From a virus: a stretch of DNA of 26,786 bases. The notes under the pieces are model-generated. The model had not been told where the DNA came from. It saw nothing but the letters and a program-made list of their open reading frames with translations, and did not search any database. Positions within the stretch are counted from its first letter, which is position 1. Every line of letters starts with the position of its first letter. Below are positions 14,803 through 23,900 of the stretch, piece after piece. The stretch covers positions 1-26,786 of IMG/VR virus record IMGVR_UViG_3300010885_009894. The stretch is one strand, 5' to 3'. Position numbers and translations under genes: made by a program.

Positions 14803-15387
14803 TTATTCTCCTGTTGGTGCAGGCGGTGAGCTGTATTTGCCTTCAACGTACCATACACACCGCGGTTTAATATCATCAGGAACGCCATTACGAGCAGATG
14901 CTGGATAAGGAGGCACGTAATCGTGCCAAAATACAGTTGCAGGTGTTCTACCTGCTGTCTGTTCACGGTCTACAATGTTACGCAACAGTGCTCGATATTC
15001 AATCCAATCTGATTTAAGAGGGTCAGGCGTATCTATGTTGAACATGTTGTCGCTTGAAGCTAACATTATATTGCGGGCTGCTCTAACATCGTCCCAATTT
15101 GGTGCTGGTCTGTAGACTAAATTCAAATCATTAGTGTCCCAATTCCATGTACATTCGCCGACTAGTACATCAAACAACGGATCACCTTGTCTTAGATTGC
15201 CAGCATTAATAAACAGTTGTTCTGTTGTGGACCCAGGGAGTATTTCCACATAGTCTCTAAATGGTCCCAATACTTCGTCTCTATTGTGATCCGGTAATTC
15301 ACTTTCTTTAAATCGAAAATTTTCGATATGCCCGGGTTGAGAGCTATCAGCTTTCCATACCATTAAATATTGTTTTTCTGTTGTCAT
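14803..15387 (-). CDS. Protein with C-terminal tail-assembly chaperone-like motif (194 aa)
   Basis: I start it at the ATG at 15387 (MTTEKQ), because AAGGAT lies eight bases upstream; an earlier in-frame ATG at 15411 overlaps the preceding gene. Residues 1-95 hold an unrecognised globular domain ('YLMVWKADSSQPGHIENF'). From about residue 98 the pattern 'WDDVRAARNIMLASSDNMF' followed by 'DWIEYRALLRNI' matches the 91-aa chaperone-like protein at 13234-13509, position for position in its W, VR, R, L, D-P and W-EY-LR residues. It lies between two Gly/Cys-rich adhesin genes, two bases from the downstream one, consistent with a dedicated folding or attachment factor. The role is inferred from context. 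Confidence 0.65.
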   Translation of the reverse strand: MTTEKQYLMVWKADSSQPGHIENFRFKESELPDHNRDEVLGPFRDYVEILPGSTTEQLFINAGNLRQGDPLFDVLVGECTWNWDTNDLNLVYRPAPNWDDVRAARNIMLASSDNMFNIDTPDPLKSDWIEYRALLRNIVDREQTAGRTPATVFWHDYVPPYPASARNGVPDDIKPRCVWYVEGKYSSPPAPTGE

Positions 15388-15401
15388 GTCATTTATCCTT
15401 A

Positions 15402-16241
15402 TTACATCCAAATTCTTACAAGGCCGGCCGCGCCATTACCGCCACAGAAGCAATAGCCACACCCGGTCATAAAGGCCCCACCTGTGCCGCCACCACCTGG
15501 AAAATTACCAGTTAGGCCACATCCGCTACCGTGTTTTCCGTTGCCACAAATATTGCCCTGTGTATCACACTGTCCGGCCATATACATGTTACGTCCACCA
15601 AATGGGGAGCCACCGCCGTATGTCCAACCTGCATCCCAACAATTCATTTCTTGTGTATGTACTCCACCGTCATATCCTCGAACATTTAAATCGCCACCTG
15701 TTCCTGGAAATCCGCCGTTTGCTCCAGCCGGTGAGACCCAATGGTAGCATCTAGATTCTCCGCCGTAACCACCATCTGAACAAAAATTAGTCAGTCCTGA
15801 GCCAGTTACAAAGGTAGTTGAACCTTTTTTGCCACAGCAACACCCGTTGGCGCTCATTCCGCTTTCAATGCCGCCACCGTACCCGCCGGCGCCGGCGCAT
15901 ACTGTATAGATAGTGCCAGCAGATAGACCTGTTAATGTTTTTCTAGAATAAGCTCCGCCGCCGCCGCCTGAGCCGTGATAACAGCAGAAGCAAACACCAG
16001 GGGTGCCGCCCCCACCACCGCCACCTCCCCATAATTCGATGATTACAGATGTAACGCCGGCTGGCACAACCCATGCACAGCAGTTCCCAGAACCCATGTT
16101 GCCGGTTTGGCATGTACCACCGGCGCCGCCGGTCATTTGAAACAAACATGCGCCTTGCCCGGGGCTAAATGACCTAGTGCAATTCCATGCGCCTTTTGTT
16201 GTGTTGTCACAAACTATAATATCTGTTCTATATCGTCCCAT
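15402..16241 (-). CDS. Glycine- and cysteine-rich tail adhesin (279 aa)
   Basis: A paralogue of the proteins on both sides: a Cys-containing N-terminus, then 'CCAWVVPAGVTSVIIELWGG', then long Gly-rich sequence with conserved 'TIYTVCAGAGGYGGG' and 'GNFPGGGGTGGAF', ending 'GGNGAAGLVRIWM'. I count 22 Cys in 279 residues, with CC and CCC clusters. The Gly-rich segments alternate with Cys, Asn, Tyr and Trp-rich stretches that could be exposed loops. The likely role is a fibre-tip receptor binder. SD AAGGA lies eight bases before the ATG. The spacing to the 272-aa paralogue is nine bases, suggesting tandem duplication and divergence. Confidence 0.83.
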   Translation of the reverse strand: MGRYRTDIIVCDNTTKGAWNCTRSFSPGQGACLFQMTGGAGGTCQTGNMGSGNCCAWVVPAGVTSVIIELWGGGGGGGGTPGVCFCCYHGSGGGGGAYSRKTLTGLSAGTIYTVCAGAGGYGGGIESGMSANGCCCGKKGSTTFVTGSGLTNFCSDGGYGGESRCYHWVSPAGANGGFPGTGGDLNVRGYDGGVHTQEMNCWDAGWTYGGGSPFGGRNMYMAGQCDTQGNICGNGKHGSGCGLTGNFPGGGGTGGAFMTGCGYCFCGGNGAAGLVRIWM

Positions 16242-16250
16242 TATTATTCC

Positions 16251-17069
16251 TTAGTACCAAATTCTTACAAGGCCGGCAGCACCACAGCCGCCACACATGC
16301 AAGGGCCGCAACAACAGTTCATGTGTGCGCCCATACCACCGCCACCTGGGAATTGACCGCCGCCTGCGGTATACGGATTATACGGGCAGCAATGATTATA
16401 TGTTGTCCATGAGCCGGCTCCCCCGCCCATTGGAGCTGATCCACTTATAGCGTTAGCTCGGCATCCTTCTGATCGACCAAATCTGTGGCCACCTTCGCCG
16501 CAGGCATATACTACATTGCCAACTGTAGTGGATGAACCAATTAGTCCGCATGATGACGGATTACATCCATTCCATGCATAACATGATACCGTCTCGTTAC
16601 AGTTATTACAGTTACCCTGGCCGCCACCAGCACAAAACCCACTTAGACTTCCGCCAGTTACATATGAGGGGTTACCTGTGCCAGCGCCAGTGGAGCCGCC
16701 ACAACCCATGTTACCACCTGTTCCTGAACAAATTGAATAAACTTGACCGGCGGTGACCGGAATAGTTGCAGAAATATAGCCGCCACCGCCACCACCAAGA
16801 CCATTTGAGCAGCAGCAGCAGTTGCCATTGCCAGCCCCACCACCGCCCGAACCCCACATTTCAATTACAACTGTAGTGACTCCCGAAGGAACAGTCCAGT
16901 TGCAGCTGGTGCCGCCCATAACGTCTAATCGATTTTTACTACTACTAGTAGAAATACTGCACTGAAAAATCAGTGCATTACTTTGGCACAAGGTAAGGTC
17001 GGGTACTACTGCGCAAGCGCAGACTGCATTGCTACCTTCTTTGCTGGGTAAATCTTGATATCTTGCCAT
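16251..17069 (-). CDS. Glycine- and cysteine-rich tail adhesin (272 aa)
   Basis: The first of three paralogous adhesins in transcription order. After a 58-residue N-terminus it has 'CNWTVPSGVTTVVIEMWGSG', then Gly-rich sequence with 'NGNCCCCSNGLGGGGG', 'QVYSICSGTGGNMGCGG' and 'GQFPGGGGMGAHMNCCCG', ending 'GCGAAGLVRIWY'. I count 27 Cys in 272 residues, about one in ten and the highest of the three. The stop of the 1277-aa gene overlaps its start (TAATG), with SD AGGAAAG upstream, so it is translationally linked to that fibre. A receptor-binding tip is the best guess. The Cys density has no explanation from the known S16 gp38-type adhesins, which I recall as Gly-rich but not Cys-rich. Confidence 0.83.
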   Translation of the reverse strand: MARYQDLPSKEGSNAVCACAVVPDLTLCQSNALIFQCSISTSSSKNRLDVMGGTSCNWTVPSGVTTVVIEMWGSGGGGAGNGNCCCCSNGLGGGGGGYISATIPVTAGQVYSICSGTGGNMGCGGSTGAGTGNPSYVTGGSLSGFCAGGGQGNCNNCNETVSCYAWNGCNPSSCGLIGSSTTVGNVVYACGEGGHRFGRSEGCRANAISGSAPMGGGAGSWTTYNHCCPYNPYTAGGGQFPGGGGMGAHMNCCCGPCMCGGCGAAGLVRIWY

Positions 17070-20000
17070 TATACGCTTTCCTGTATTCCAATTGCCAGTG
17101 CGTTAACACCGGTGGTGTTGCTGGATGCGTATAGATACGAATTTGGAGGAACAATTACCCCAGTTCTTTCTAATACGCCACCACCCGCAATAATTGATTC
17201 AAATTCTAAAAAGTCACCATTCATTGGCTGTCCTTGTAGGGTCATTGATCCGCTGCCTGTAGTTAATACCTGCACAGGGCCATCTGGCGTTGCTGATAAG
17301 AGCACATGTGTTGAGCTCGGAATCGCCTTGACATAGTATGACGGGATCATAAAATATGATTGACTACTGTTATCAGTTTGTGTAACTGCTGCGCCACCGA
17401 TAGTAGCACTGATTGTGAATGTAGTTCCACTTACGGCTGGATTTAAAATATAATAGCGTTGGAATGGTACAATTCTACCGGCATATGTTCCCGTGAACAC
17501 TACAGGTTGACCTGCTACTAAGTTGGCAGTACTTGCTATAGTAATAGTGTTACCTGATGAAGCAGTTGCGGTAACAACATACGGCAATCCCAAGTTAGAA
17601 CTTAGAGGAATAACGCTACCAAATTGTGTGCCAATAAATTGCACTGGTTGATTTAATGTCAAATTAGCAGTATCACCTGCAGAGATAGTAATCAAGTTAC
17701 TGGTCATAAATGTTACACCAATAGTTGAAACTAGTGTAGTAGCTGCGCCGCCTAGACTAGATGCAAGTGTAGTCACTGTTCCATACAATGATGCAGGCGC
17801 ACTACGAACATAATATGATCTGTAAGGCTCAAATGTTAATCCCTGTGCTGTCTGTAGATACATAATGTTTGACATAGTATTGAATGTTAACAATGTACCA
17901 CCTGCCGATGCACTGAGTGTAAAGGTAGATGTTGATGGAATTGACTGTATGTAATAAACTGTTCCAGCTGATACACCGCCATATGTTTGGCCCAGGAATT
18001 TTACTGGTTGATTGAGTTCTAAAGCCTGTGTTCCGCCATTTACTGTGAATACACCACCACTAACACCGATAATAGTTAATGTTGCCCCAGTGAATACAAT
18101 TGGTTGATTTGCGGTAAGTGCAGAATTTGCAGCGTTAACTGACATTCCGCCGTATTGGGTTGACAATGCAAATACTGTGCCCGCAACGCCGCTGCTCACT
18201 GATGCTGATACTGTAAATGTTGTTGCACTATCAATAGTTTTAACATAGTAGACTGTTCCTGCAACAATGTTACCAAATGTAGCACTGCTGAATACCACTG
18301 GTTGATTCAATGTTAAATTAGTAGTAGTTTGTTGTAGGTTAACACTTGATGATGTAGCAGTAGTTAACGCTACCTGTGCACCACCCCATGAGGCCGACAC
18401 AGTAAATTGTGTACTATTAGGAATAGTTAAAATATAGTAAGTAGTAGTTGCTGCTAGGCCGCCCAATGAGCTTGAAAATTGCACAGGCATACCTATTGTA
18501 AAAGAACTAGTGCTTTCGCAGGTAATAAGATTAGTAGTTACCGTTGTTGCGGTTACTGCAAACGTCTGGGTTGTAATTAAGTTGGATGATGTGGTTGTAG
18601 TACCGATTGTGATAGACTGCGCAGTAGTTGCACTCGTCACTGTAACTGGTAGACCCATTTGTGTACATCCCATTACTAGCCCGCTGCCACCACCCGTGGC
18701 CAGTACAAATACTGCTCCGCCGGGAGTAGATGACACAGTGAATGTATTTAAACTATCTATCGTTTTAATATAGTACACTGTTCCTGCAACAATATTACCA
18801 AACACCGAACCCAAAAATGCTGGTCCACCAAAGGTAATTGGTTGATTTAACACCATGTTGCTAGTGGCCTGGAACATAGTTACACCGGGTGATGCAGTTG
18901 CTAGTACAAATGTTGGGCCACCAAAATATCTTGAAACAGTAATTGTTGTTGGGCTTTCAATTGTTTTAACATAATAAATTTGGTTAGCAACTAAGTTTCC
19001 ACCGGCACCGTTAAAATATATTGGCATGCCAACATCAAGGAAGAAAGTTGTTGTTACAGTAATTAAGTTAGTGGTAGCTGTGGTTGTAGGAGCAGAAATA
19101 CCCTGGGTTGTTAGTAAGTTACTGGTCACAGTAGTTGTGCTGATAAACACATCATGCACAGGGCCAGTATAGCAAGTCATTGTTCCTGAACTTGTTGACT
19201 GTGAAAATGCTGCGCCGCCCGAAGTTGCAGACACTGTGAATGTTGTGCTAGACACTGCACTTAGTACAAAATATGTTGTACCGGGTGATATATTACCAAT
19301 GGCAGTTCCCCAGAATACTACTGGTTGATTAACTATTAAGTTTGCTGTAGAATGCTGTACGTTTAATGAACCCGTTGCGCTTGACAATGCAACTGCTGAG
19401 CCGCCTTGTGCTAGAGAAACAGTAAACTGAGTTGCACTGTTGATAGTCAATACATAATAAGTAGTACCTGCGGTAATACCGCCAAGCGCACCGCTGAATA
19501 CAATGGGTTGATCAACTATCAGTGTACTGGTACTTGAACAGGTAATTAAGTTAGTGGTTGTGGTAGTTGCTGTCACTGCAATACTTGCTGTGGTAATCAC
19601 ATTGGTACTGGTTGTAGTGTTAGAAATTACTATCGGTATTGGTCGAATACGGCCGCCTGTCATAGATCCGCTTGCAGTTGCCAGTGCAAACACCGGGCCG
19701 CCCATAGTAGCCGAAATGGTGAATGTAGTGTTGCTATCTAAAGTTCTTACATAGTAGACAGTGTTTGCAACAATATTACCAAATGTAGTTCCAGTGAACA
19801 CTATTGCTTGACCTAGTGCAAAGTTTGATGTTGATTGTTGTACCGTTATTGAGCCAGTAGCAGTTGTCAATGTTACTGGTGCGCCATCTCTAATAGCCGA
19901 CACTGAAAATTGTGTTGAACTGTTAATAGTGGTAACAAAATATATTGTACCAGCAACTAGGCCGCCAAGTGCTCCGGAAAATACTACTGCATGCCCTATA

Positions 20001-20902
20001 GCCAGTACTGAGGTATTTGCACAGGTAATCAAATTGGTAGTAACAGTGGTTGCTGTAACTGCAATGCTGGCTGTGGTAATTAAATTAGTTGACGTTGTGG
20101 TATCGGAGAAAGTGAAATGTCCTGGAACGTTCTGTAGTGTCTGACTCATCTGTGATGATGATATACAGATCATAGTTCCAGATGCAGTGGTTAATGCAAC
20201 TGCACTGCCGCTGGGCGTGGCCGAAACGGTGAATGTTGTTGAACTGTTGACTGTTTTAACATAGTATCTAATTCTTGCTAGGATACCACCTATCAAGCTG
20301 TTACCAAAAGACACGCCGGTGAACATTACTGGTTGGCCGACTAGTAGATTAGTAGTTGCCTGTTGCAGATTGATGCTGCCTGTAGCAGTAGTCAATGCAA
20401 ATACAGCGCCGCCGTAGATGTCAGATACTGTAAATGTAGTTGCACTTGGAATGGTATTTACGTAGTAAATAGTTCCGCTAACAAGTCCGCCGAGACTGCT
20501 GCTGAATACCACCGGTTGACCAACTACTAATGTGACTGTACTTGCACAGGTAATCAAATTGGTAGTAACAGTGGTTGCAGTAACTGCAATAGTTGCAGTT
20601 GTTAACAAGTTTGTTGACGTTGTAGTATTTGAAATTACCAATGATTGAGTAGTAGCTATTGTACTAGCACTCTGTGCAGCCGATACTGCAATGGGCAGCA
20701 AGTTTTGAGTGGTAGATGCAGTTAGTGGTACTAGTGGACGATCAGTCAATGCTAGTCGAACTTTGGCATCAGCAACGCCTTGTCTGTTTGTAAAGTTAGC
20801 ACTAACTATGATGTTATTGCCAGTAACCGGAGCGACCAGTTGTTGGTAATTGAAAAGATTACCGTTTAAATCTTGTGCGCCAAATTTTGCCGCTATTGCC
20901 AT
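17069..20902 (-). CDS. Giant repeat-array tail protein (1277 aa)
   Basis: The ends look like one small virion protein: residues 1-56 ('NNIIVSANFTNRQGVADAKV', 'RLALTDRP') and residues 1225-1277 ('GDFLEFESIIAGGGVLERTG', 'VNALAIGIQESV') together resemble a roughly 100-residue beta-domain common in marine phages. Between them lies a repeat array. Each super-repeat starts 'TTTSTNLITTASIAVTATT' and contains two half-units of the form 'QPVVFSG..GGLVAGT', 'YYV.TI.S.TTFTVS', 'FALTTATGS'. Super-repeats begin near residues 92, 267, 428, 588 and 768; residues 920-1220 hold more diverged half-units. No Trp-rich or enzymatic domain is seen. It is probably an elongated fibre or whisker-like element. A strong SD (AGGAG) precedes the ATG. 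Confidence 0.82.
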   Translation of the reverse strand: MAIAAKFGAQDLNGNLFNYQQLVAPVTGNNIIVSANFTNRQGVADAKVRLALTDRPLVPLTASTTQNLLPIAVSAAQSASTIATTQSLVISNTTTSTNLLTTATIAVTATTVTTNLITCASTVTLVVGQPVVFSSSLGGLVSGTIYYVNTIPSATTFTVSDIYGGAVFALTTATGSINLQQATTNLLVGQPVMFTGVSFGNSLIGGILARIRYYVKTVNSSTTFTVSATPSGSAVALTTASGTMICISSSQMSQTLQNVPGHFTFSDTTTSTNLITTASIAVTATTVTTNLITCANTSVLAIGHAVVFSGALGGLVAGTIYFVTTINSSTQFSVSAIRDGAPVTLTTATGSITVQQSTSNFALGQAIVFTGTTFGNIVANTVYYVRTLDSNTTFTISATMGGPVFALATASGSMTGGRIRPIPIVISNTTTSTNVITTASIAVTATTTTTNLITCSSTSTLIVDQPIVFSGALGGITAGTTYYVLTINSATQFTVSLAQGGSAVALSSATGSLNVQHSTANLIVNQPVVFWGTAIGNISPGTTYFVLSAVSSTTFTVSATSGGAAFSQSTSSGTMTCYTGPVHDVFISTTTVTSNLLTTQGISAPTTTATTNLITVTTTFFLDVGMPIYFNGAGGNLVANQIYYVKTIESPTTITVSRYFGGPTFVLATASPGVTMFQATSNMVLNQPITFGGPAFLGSVFGNIVAGTVYYIKTIDSLNTFTVSSTPGGAVFVLATGGGSGLVMGCTQMGLPVTVTSATTAQSITIGTTTTSSNLITTQTFAVTATTVTTNLITCESTSSFTIGMPVQFSSSLGGLAATTTYYILTIPNSTQFTVSASWGGAQVALTTATSSSVNLQQTTTNLTLNQPVVFSSATFGNIVAGTVYYVKTIDSATTFTVSASVSSGVAGTVFALSTQYGGMSVNAANSALTANQPIVFTGATLTIIGVSGGVFTVNGGTQALELNQPVKFLGQTYGGVSAGTVYYIQSIPSTSTFTLSASAGGTLLTFNTMSNIMYLQTAQGLTFEPYRSYYVRSAPASLYGTVTTLASSLGGAATTLVSTIGVTFMTSNLITISAGDTANLTLNQPVQFIGTQFGSVIPLSSNLGLPYVVTATASSGNTITIASTANLVAGQPVVFTGTYAGRIVPFQRYYILNPAVSGTTFTISATIGGAAVTQTDNSSQSYFMIPSYYVKAIPSSTHVLLSATPDGPVQVLTTGSGSMTLQGQPMNGDFLEFESIIAGGGVLERTGVIVPPNSYLYASSNTTGVNALAIGIQESV
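18142..20629 (-). repeat. Five ~160-180-codon tandem super-repeats in the fibre gene
   Basis: Unit starts lie near 20629, 20104, 19621, 19141 and 18601. The first two units still share an exact 37-bp match at the same offset (20542-20578 and 20017-20053, 525 bp apart), showing recent duplication or ongoing homogenisation. Later units are conserved mainly at protein level. Confidence 0.85.
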
Positions 20903-20932
20903 AAAATATTCTCCTGATTCCTTAAATTTTTA

Positions 20933-23900
20933 TTACCACGACGATGTCCACATACTATTTAGCGTCAGTGTTCGATCCACATAACGTTTATTAGTAATAT
21001 CGGTCAATGCTGTTGGTACTGCGTTAGTTGTTCCTGTGCCATTAATCACCAACGATCCGCCCGTATTAACAGTCACACTTCCCCCGGATATTACACTAGC
21101 GGCACCGCCAATCTGTGTGGTAGTGGGCAGTGACACTTTTTGTCCTGCTCCTGCTGTTACAATTAGATCAGTGTTATACTGCGTTGTAATTGTATTACCG
21201 GATATGTACACTGTTCCCGCTGTTAGACTGTTAGCTGTAAGATTAGATCCGCCCGCACCCAATAAACTAGTAATAAATGTTCTAATTGCTTTCTGCGTTG
21301 GTACAATGTTATCCGAGTTTGCTAAGAATGTTCCATCTGTTGAAAACTCTCTAATAACAGCGCCTGTTCCGCCAAGTGCAACCGATCCCAGTGATAACTC
21401 GTTCAATCCGCTTAAATTAAATGCATCTGCATTCAATGTTGCAACACCTGTTGCCTGCTCAACTTTAAACAATTCACCAACACGGAAGTTACCGTCTTGG
21501 TCTGTTGATGTGTAGAAGCATCGTCCGCCACCGCTTTCAAGAATTTCATTTTCTTGTGCAACTGGATTATACGGAGCAGATGGGTAATTAGTGTTAGCAA
21601 AATTGCCGGTACCTACATCTAAAAAGTCGTGTCCAGTTAATCGAACTTGACTATATTTTTCTCTAATGGTTATACCCGTTCCGTGAGCCGGTACTGTTGC
21701 TACTGACAAGTAAGGGCTCACTTGCAATATTGCAGTGTAGACACCGGTTGTTGGTTGTAGTAGGCTAGTAACTGACACTAATTTATACACTTGATTTGTA
21801 TTAGAACTGAATACCACGTTCGCACCCGGTTTTGGTGGTGCGCTCAGTTGGCCAACATTAATATACGGACCAAGCTGTAATATATCGGAAAACCCAATAC
21901 CGGAAATAGTGCCTGATGCTGTTGCATAGGCAGTTCCCCTGTTTGACCAATTTGGTTGATCAAGTACCCCATTTGCAACTCTAACAGTATATGTACCATC
22001 AGTGCTATTGCTTGGATCAGTAATAGTCATTGTTGGGGATGAAGCATACCCGGATCCAGGACGAATAATTCTAAATCTATTAATAATGCCGCCGCTTACA
22101 ATGCAGCGTACAAATGCACCACTGCCGCCGCCGCCGGAGAAAGTAATTCTTGGTTCAACAATGTATCGGCTAGTTGAATCTTGTACAGCAGCAACAGTAG
22201 TTCCCGACACAGCAACATCCCATCCCACTGCTGCTACTTTTAATGAGCTAGGAGTAGTTGTAGATAATACTACTTCAGTTCCGCCCGAAGTTAAACTAAC
22301 TGAGAATTCAGTAGATGCATAAACGGTTTTGACATAATACATTGTAGCTGTAGCTGCACCGCCTGATGATGTTCCTAAAAACATAACTTGCTGATTTGCA
22401 ATAAATCCGTGCGCCGTGCCTGTAATAATCCTATTATTAGTTACTGATGTGCTAGTAACTGTCAATTCGGTGCTTTCTTTCAATGGAGTAGCAACTTTTG
22501 TGCCACCGTTGAACGCTCCAACGACTCCATATTGACCAACACCTAGACCGTCAAGTACTAGTAGTCGCATGCCAACATATTGATTGGTCGACGCAGTATC
22601 GGCAGCTGACAATGTAAACGATGTTGGAGTACCTGCTTGAGCATTATTAGTTACAGTAACAAATCCAGTACCACCGTCGGTTACTCGAACTTCGCAAACA
22701 CCACCGTTAACAATATTTGGTGATGCCACGCTTGCATTAATTCCCGAACCGCTAAATGCATAGGCAACTGCTACTTCAAACACTAACCCAGTAGTGGTAG
22801 TGCCGCCAGTGGTTAATGTTGAAATCCCACTCATAGCATTATTATAAGTATCAGTAATACGAATAATTGTTGCATCTACACCGCCAGTCATTACATAATA
22901 AGTGCCAGCAGCAATACCAGTTGCATTGCCAACAAGGGTGCCTGTTACTGTGATCAGTTGTCCAACTCTGTAATTTCCACTGGTCACAGTTAGTTGACCG
23001 CCACTGCCTGCTACAGTAACTGATGCAATAGTGGTTGCATAGTCCTGGCCTGCATTTGAATATTCTAACCATAGAATCTGATTTTGGTTTGTTAGAATAC
23101 TACCAATTAGTGCCTGGTTTGCCTTGTTATTAACTGTGGCGGTTTTTGGCGTTTCGGTAGCGTCCACTCCTTCCGCAACTGATCCGTATGTTCCATATGA
23201 ATTGTTGCCGTTAGTTGCACGGATTTTGCCACCTGTTTCTGCTAGATATGCAATATGTGCATAGTATGAGAACACCGACACTAGCTCGGTTCTTGCTAGA
23301 TTACTACACCAAACGCCAATACCATCACTTAAAACTTGTGTAAAGTCGTTAGCAACAATAGATTTATTACCCGAATTGTGTAATGAGCCGTCAATTTTTA
23401 ATCCAACACATCCTGTTCCAAACGTTGTAACGTTTTGTACATAAGGTGACTTATTAGTAATGTGGACTGATGTATCAGCAATGCCTGTTCCAGGATCTAA
23501 CGATACGTATGCGCCGGCAGTTGGACGCTTTGTTCCGTATGAATTTACAGAACCTAGTGTTCCTGAAAGACCTTTTAGGGTCATATTTCTAATACCAGTT
23601 CCGTTACGAACATAAAACATATTAGATGTTGTGTAACCCGCAGCAGGTTGAATCACAGTACTACGCAATTCGTCACCAACTAGGGCAACGTTTGCAGGAA
23701 TGCTAATAGGTAATATTTCTTCAAATACACCAGTTTTAATAAAAATAGTAGCAGGGCCAGTTACGTTTGCGCAAGCATATCTAACTGTTCTAAAAGGTCT
23801 ATCAAGACTTGCACCGTATCCTGCGGCATCTACTCCAGCAAGTGCTACATAATAAACTTTATCATGCACACCCCAGAATTGCCATGACGGATCACCGGTA

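Noticed and set aside
15388-15411. Upstream ATG for the 194-aa chaperone-like gene
   Set aside because: It lies within the preceding gene's end; AAGGAT is correctly spaced only for the ATG at 15387.
13234-17069. Diversity-generating retroelement acting on the variable adhesins
   Set aside because: No reverse transcriptase gene and no template/variable repeat pair were seen in the window.
21036-21515. 159-aa plus-strand frame opposite the 1512-aa fibre gene
   Set aside because: Pro/Val/Leu-rich antisense shadow of Thr/Gly-rich fibre coding; no promoter, no SD and no family resemblance.
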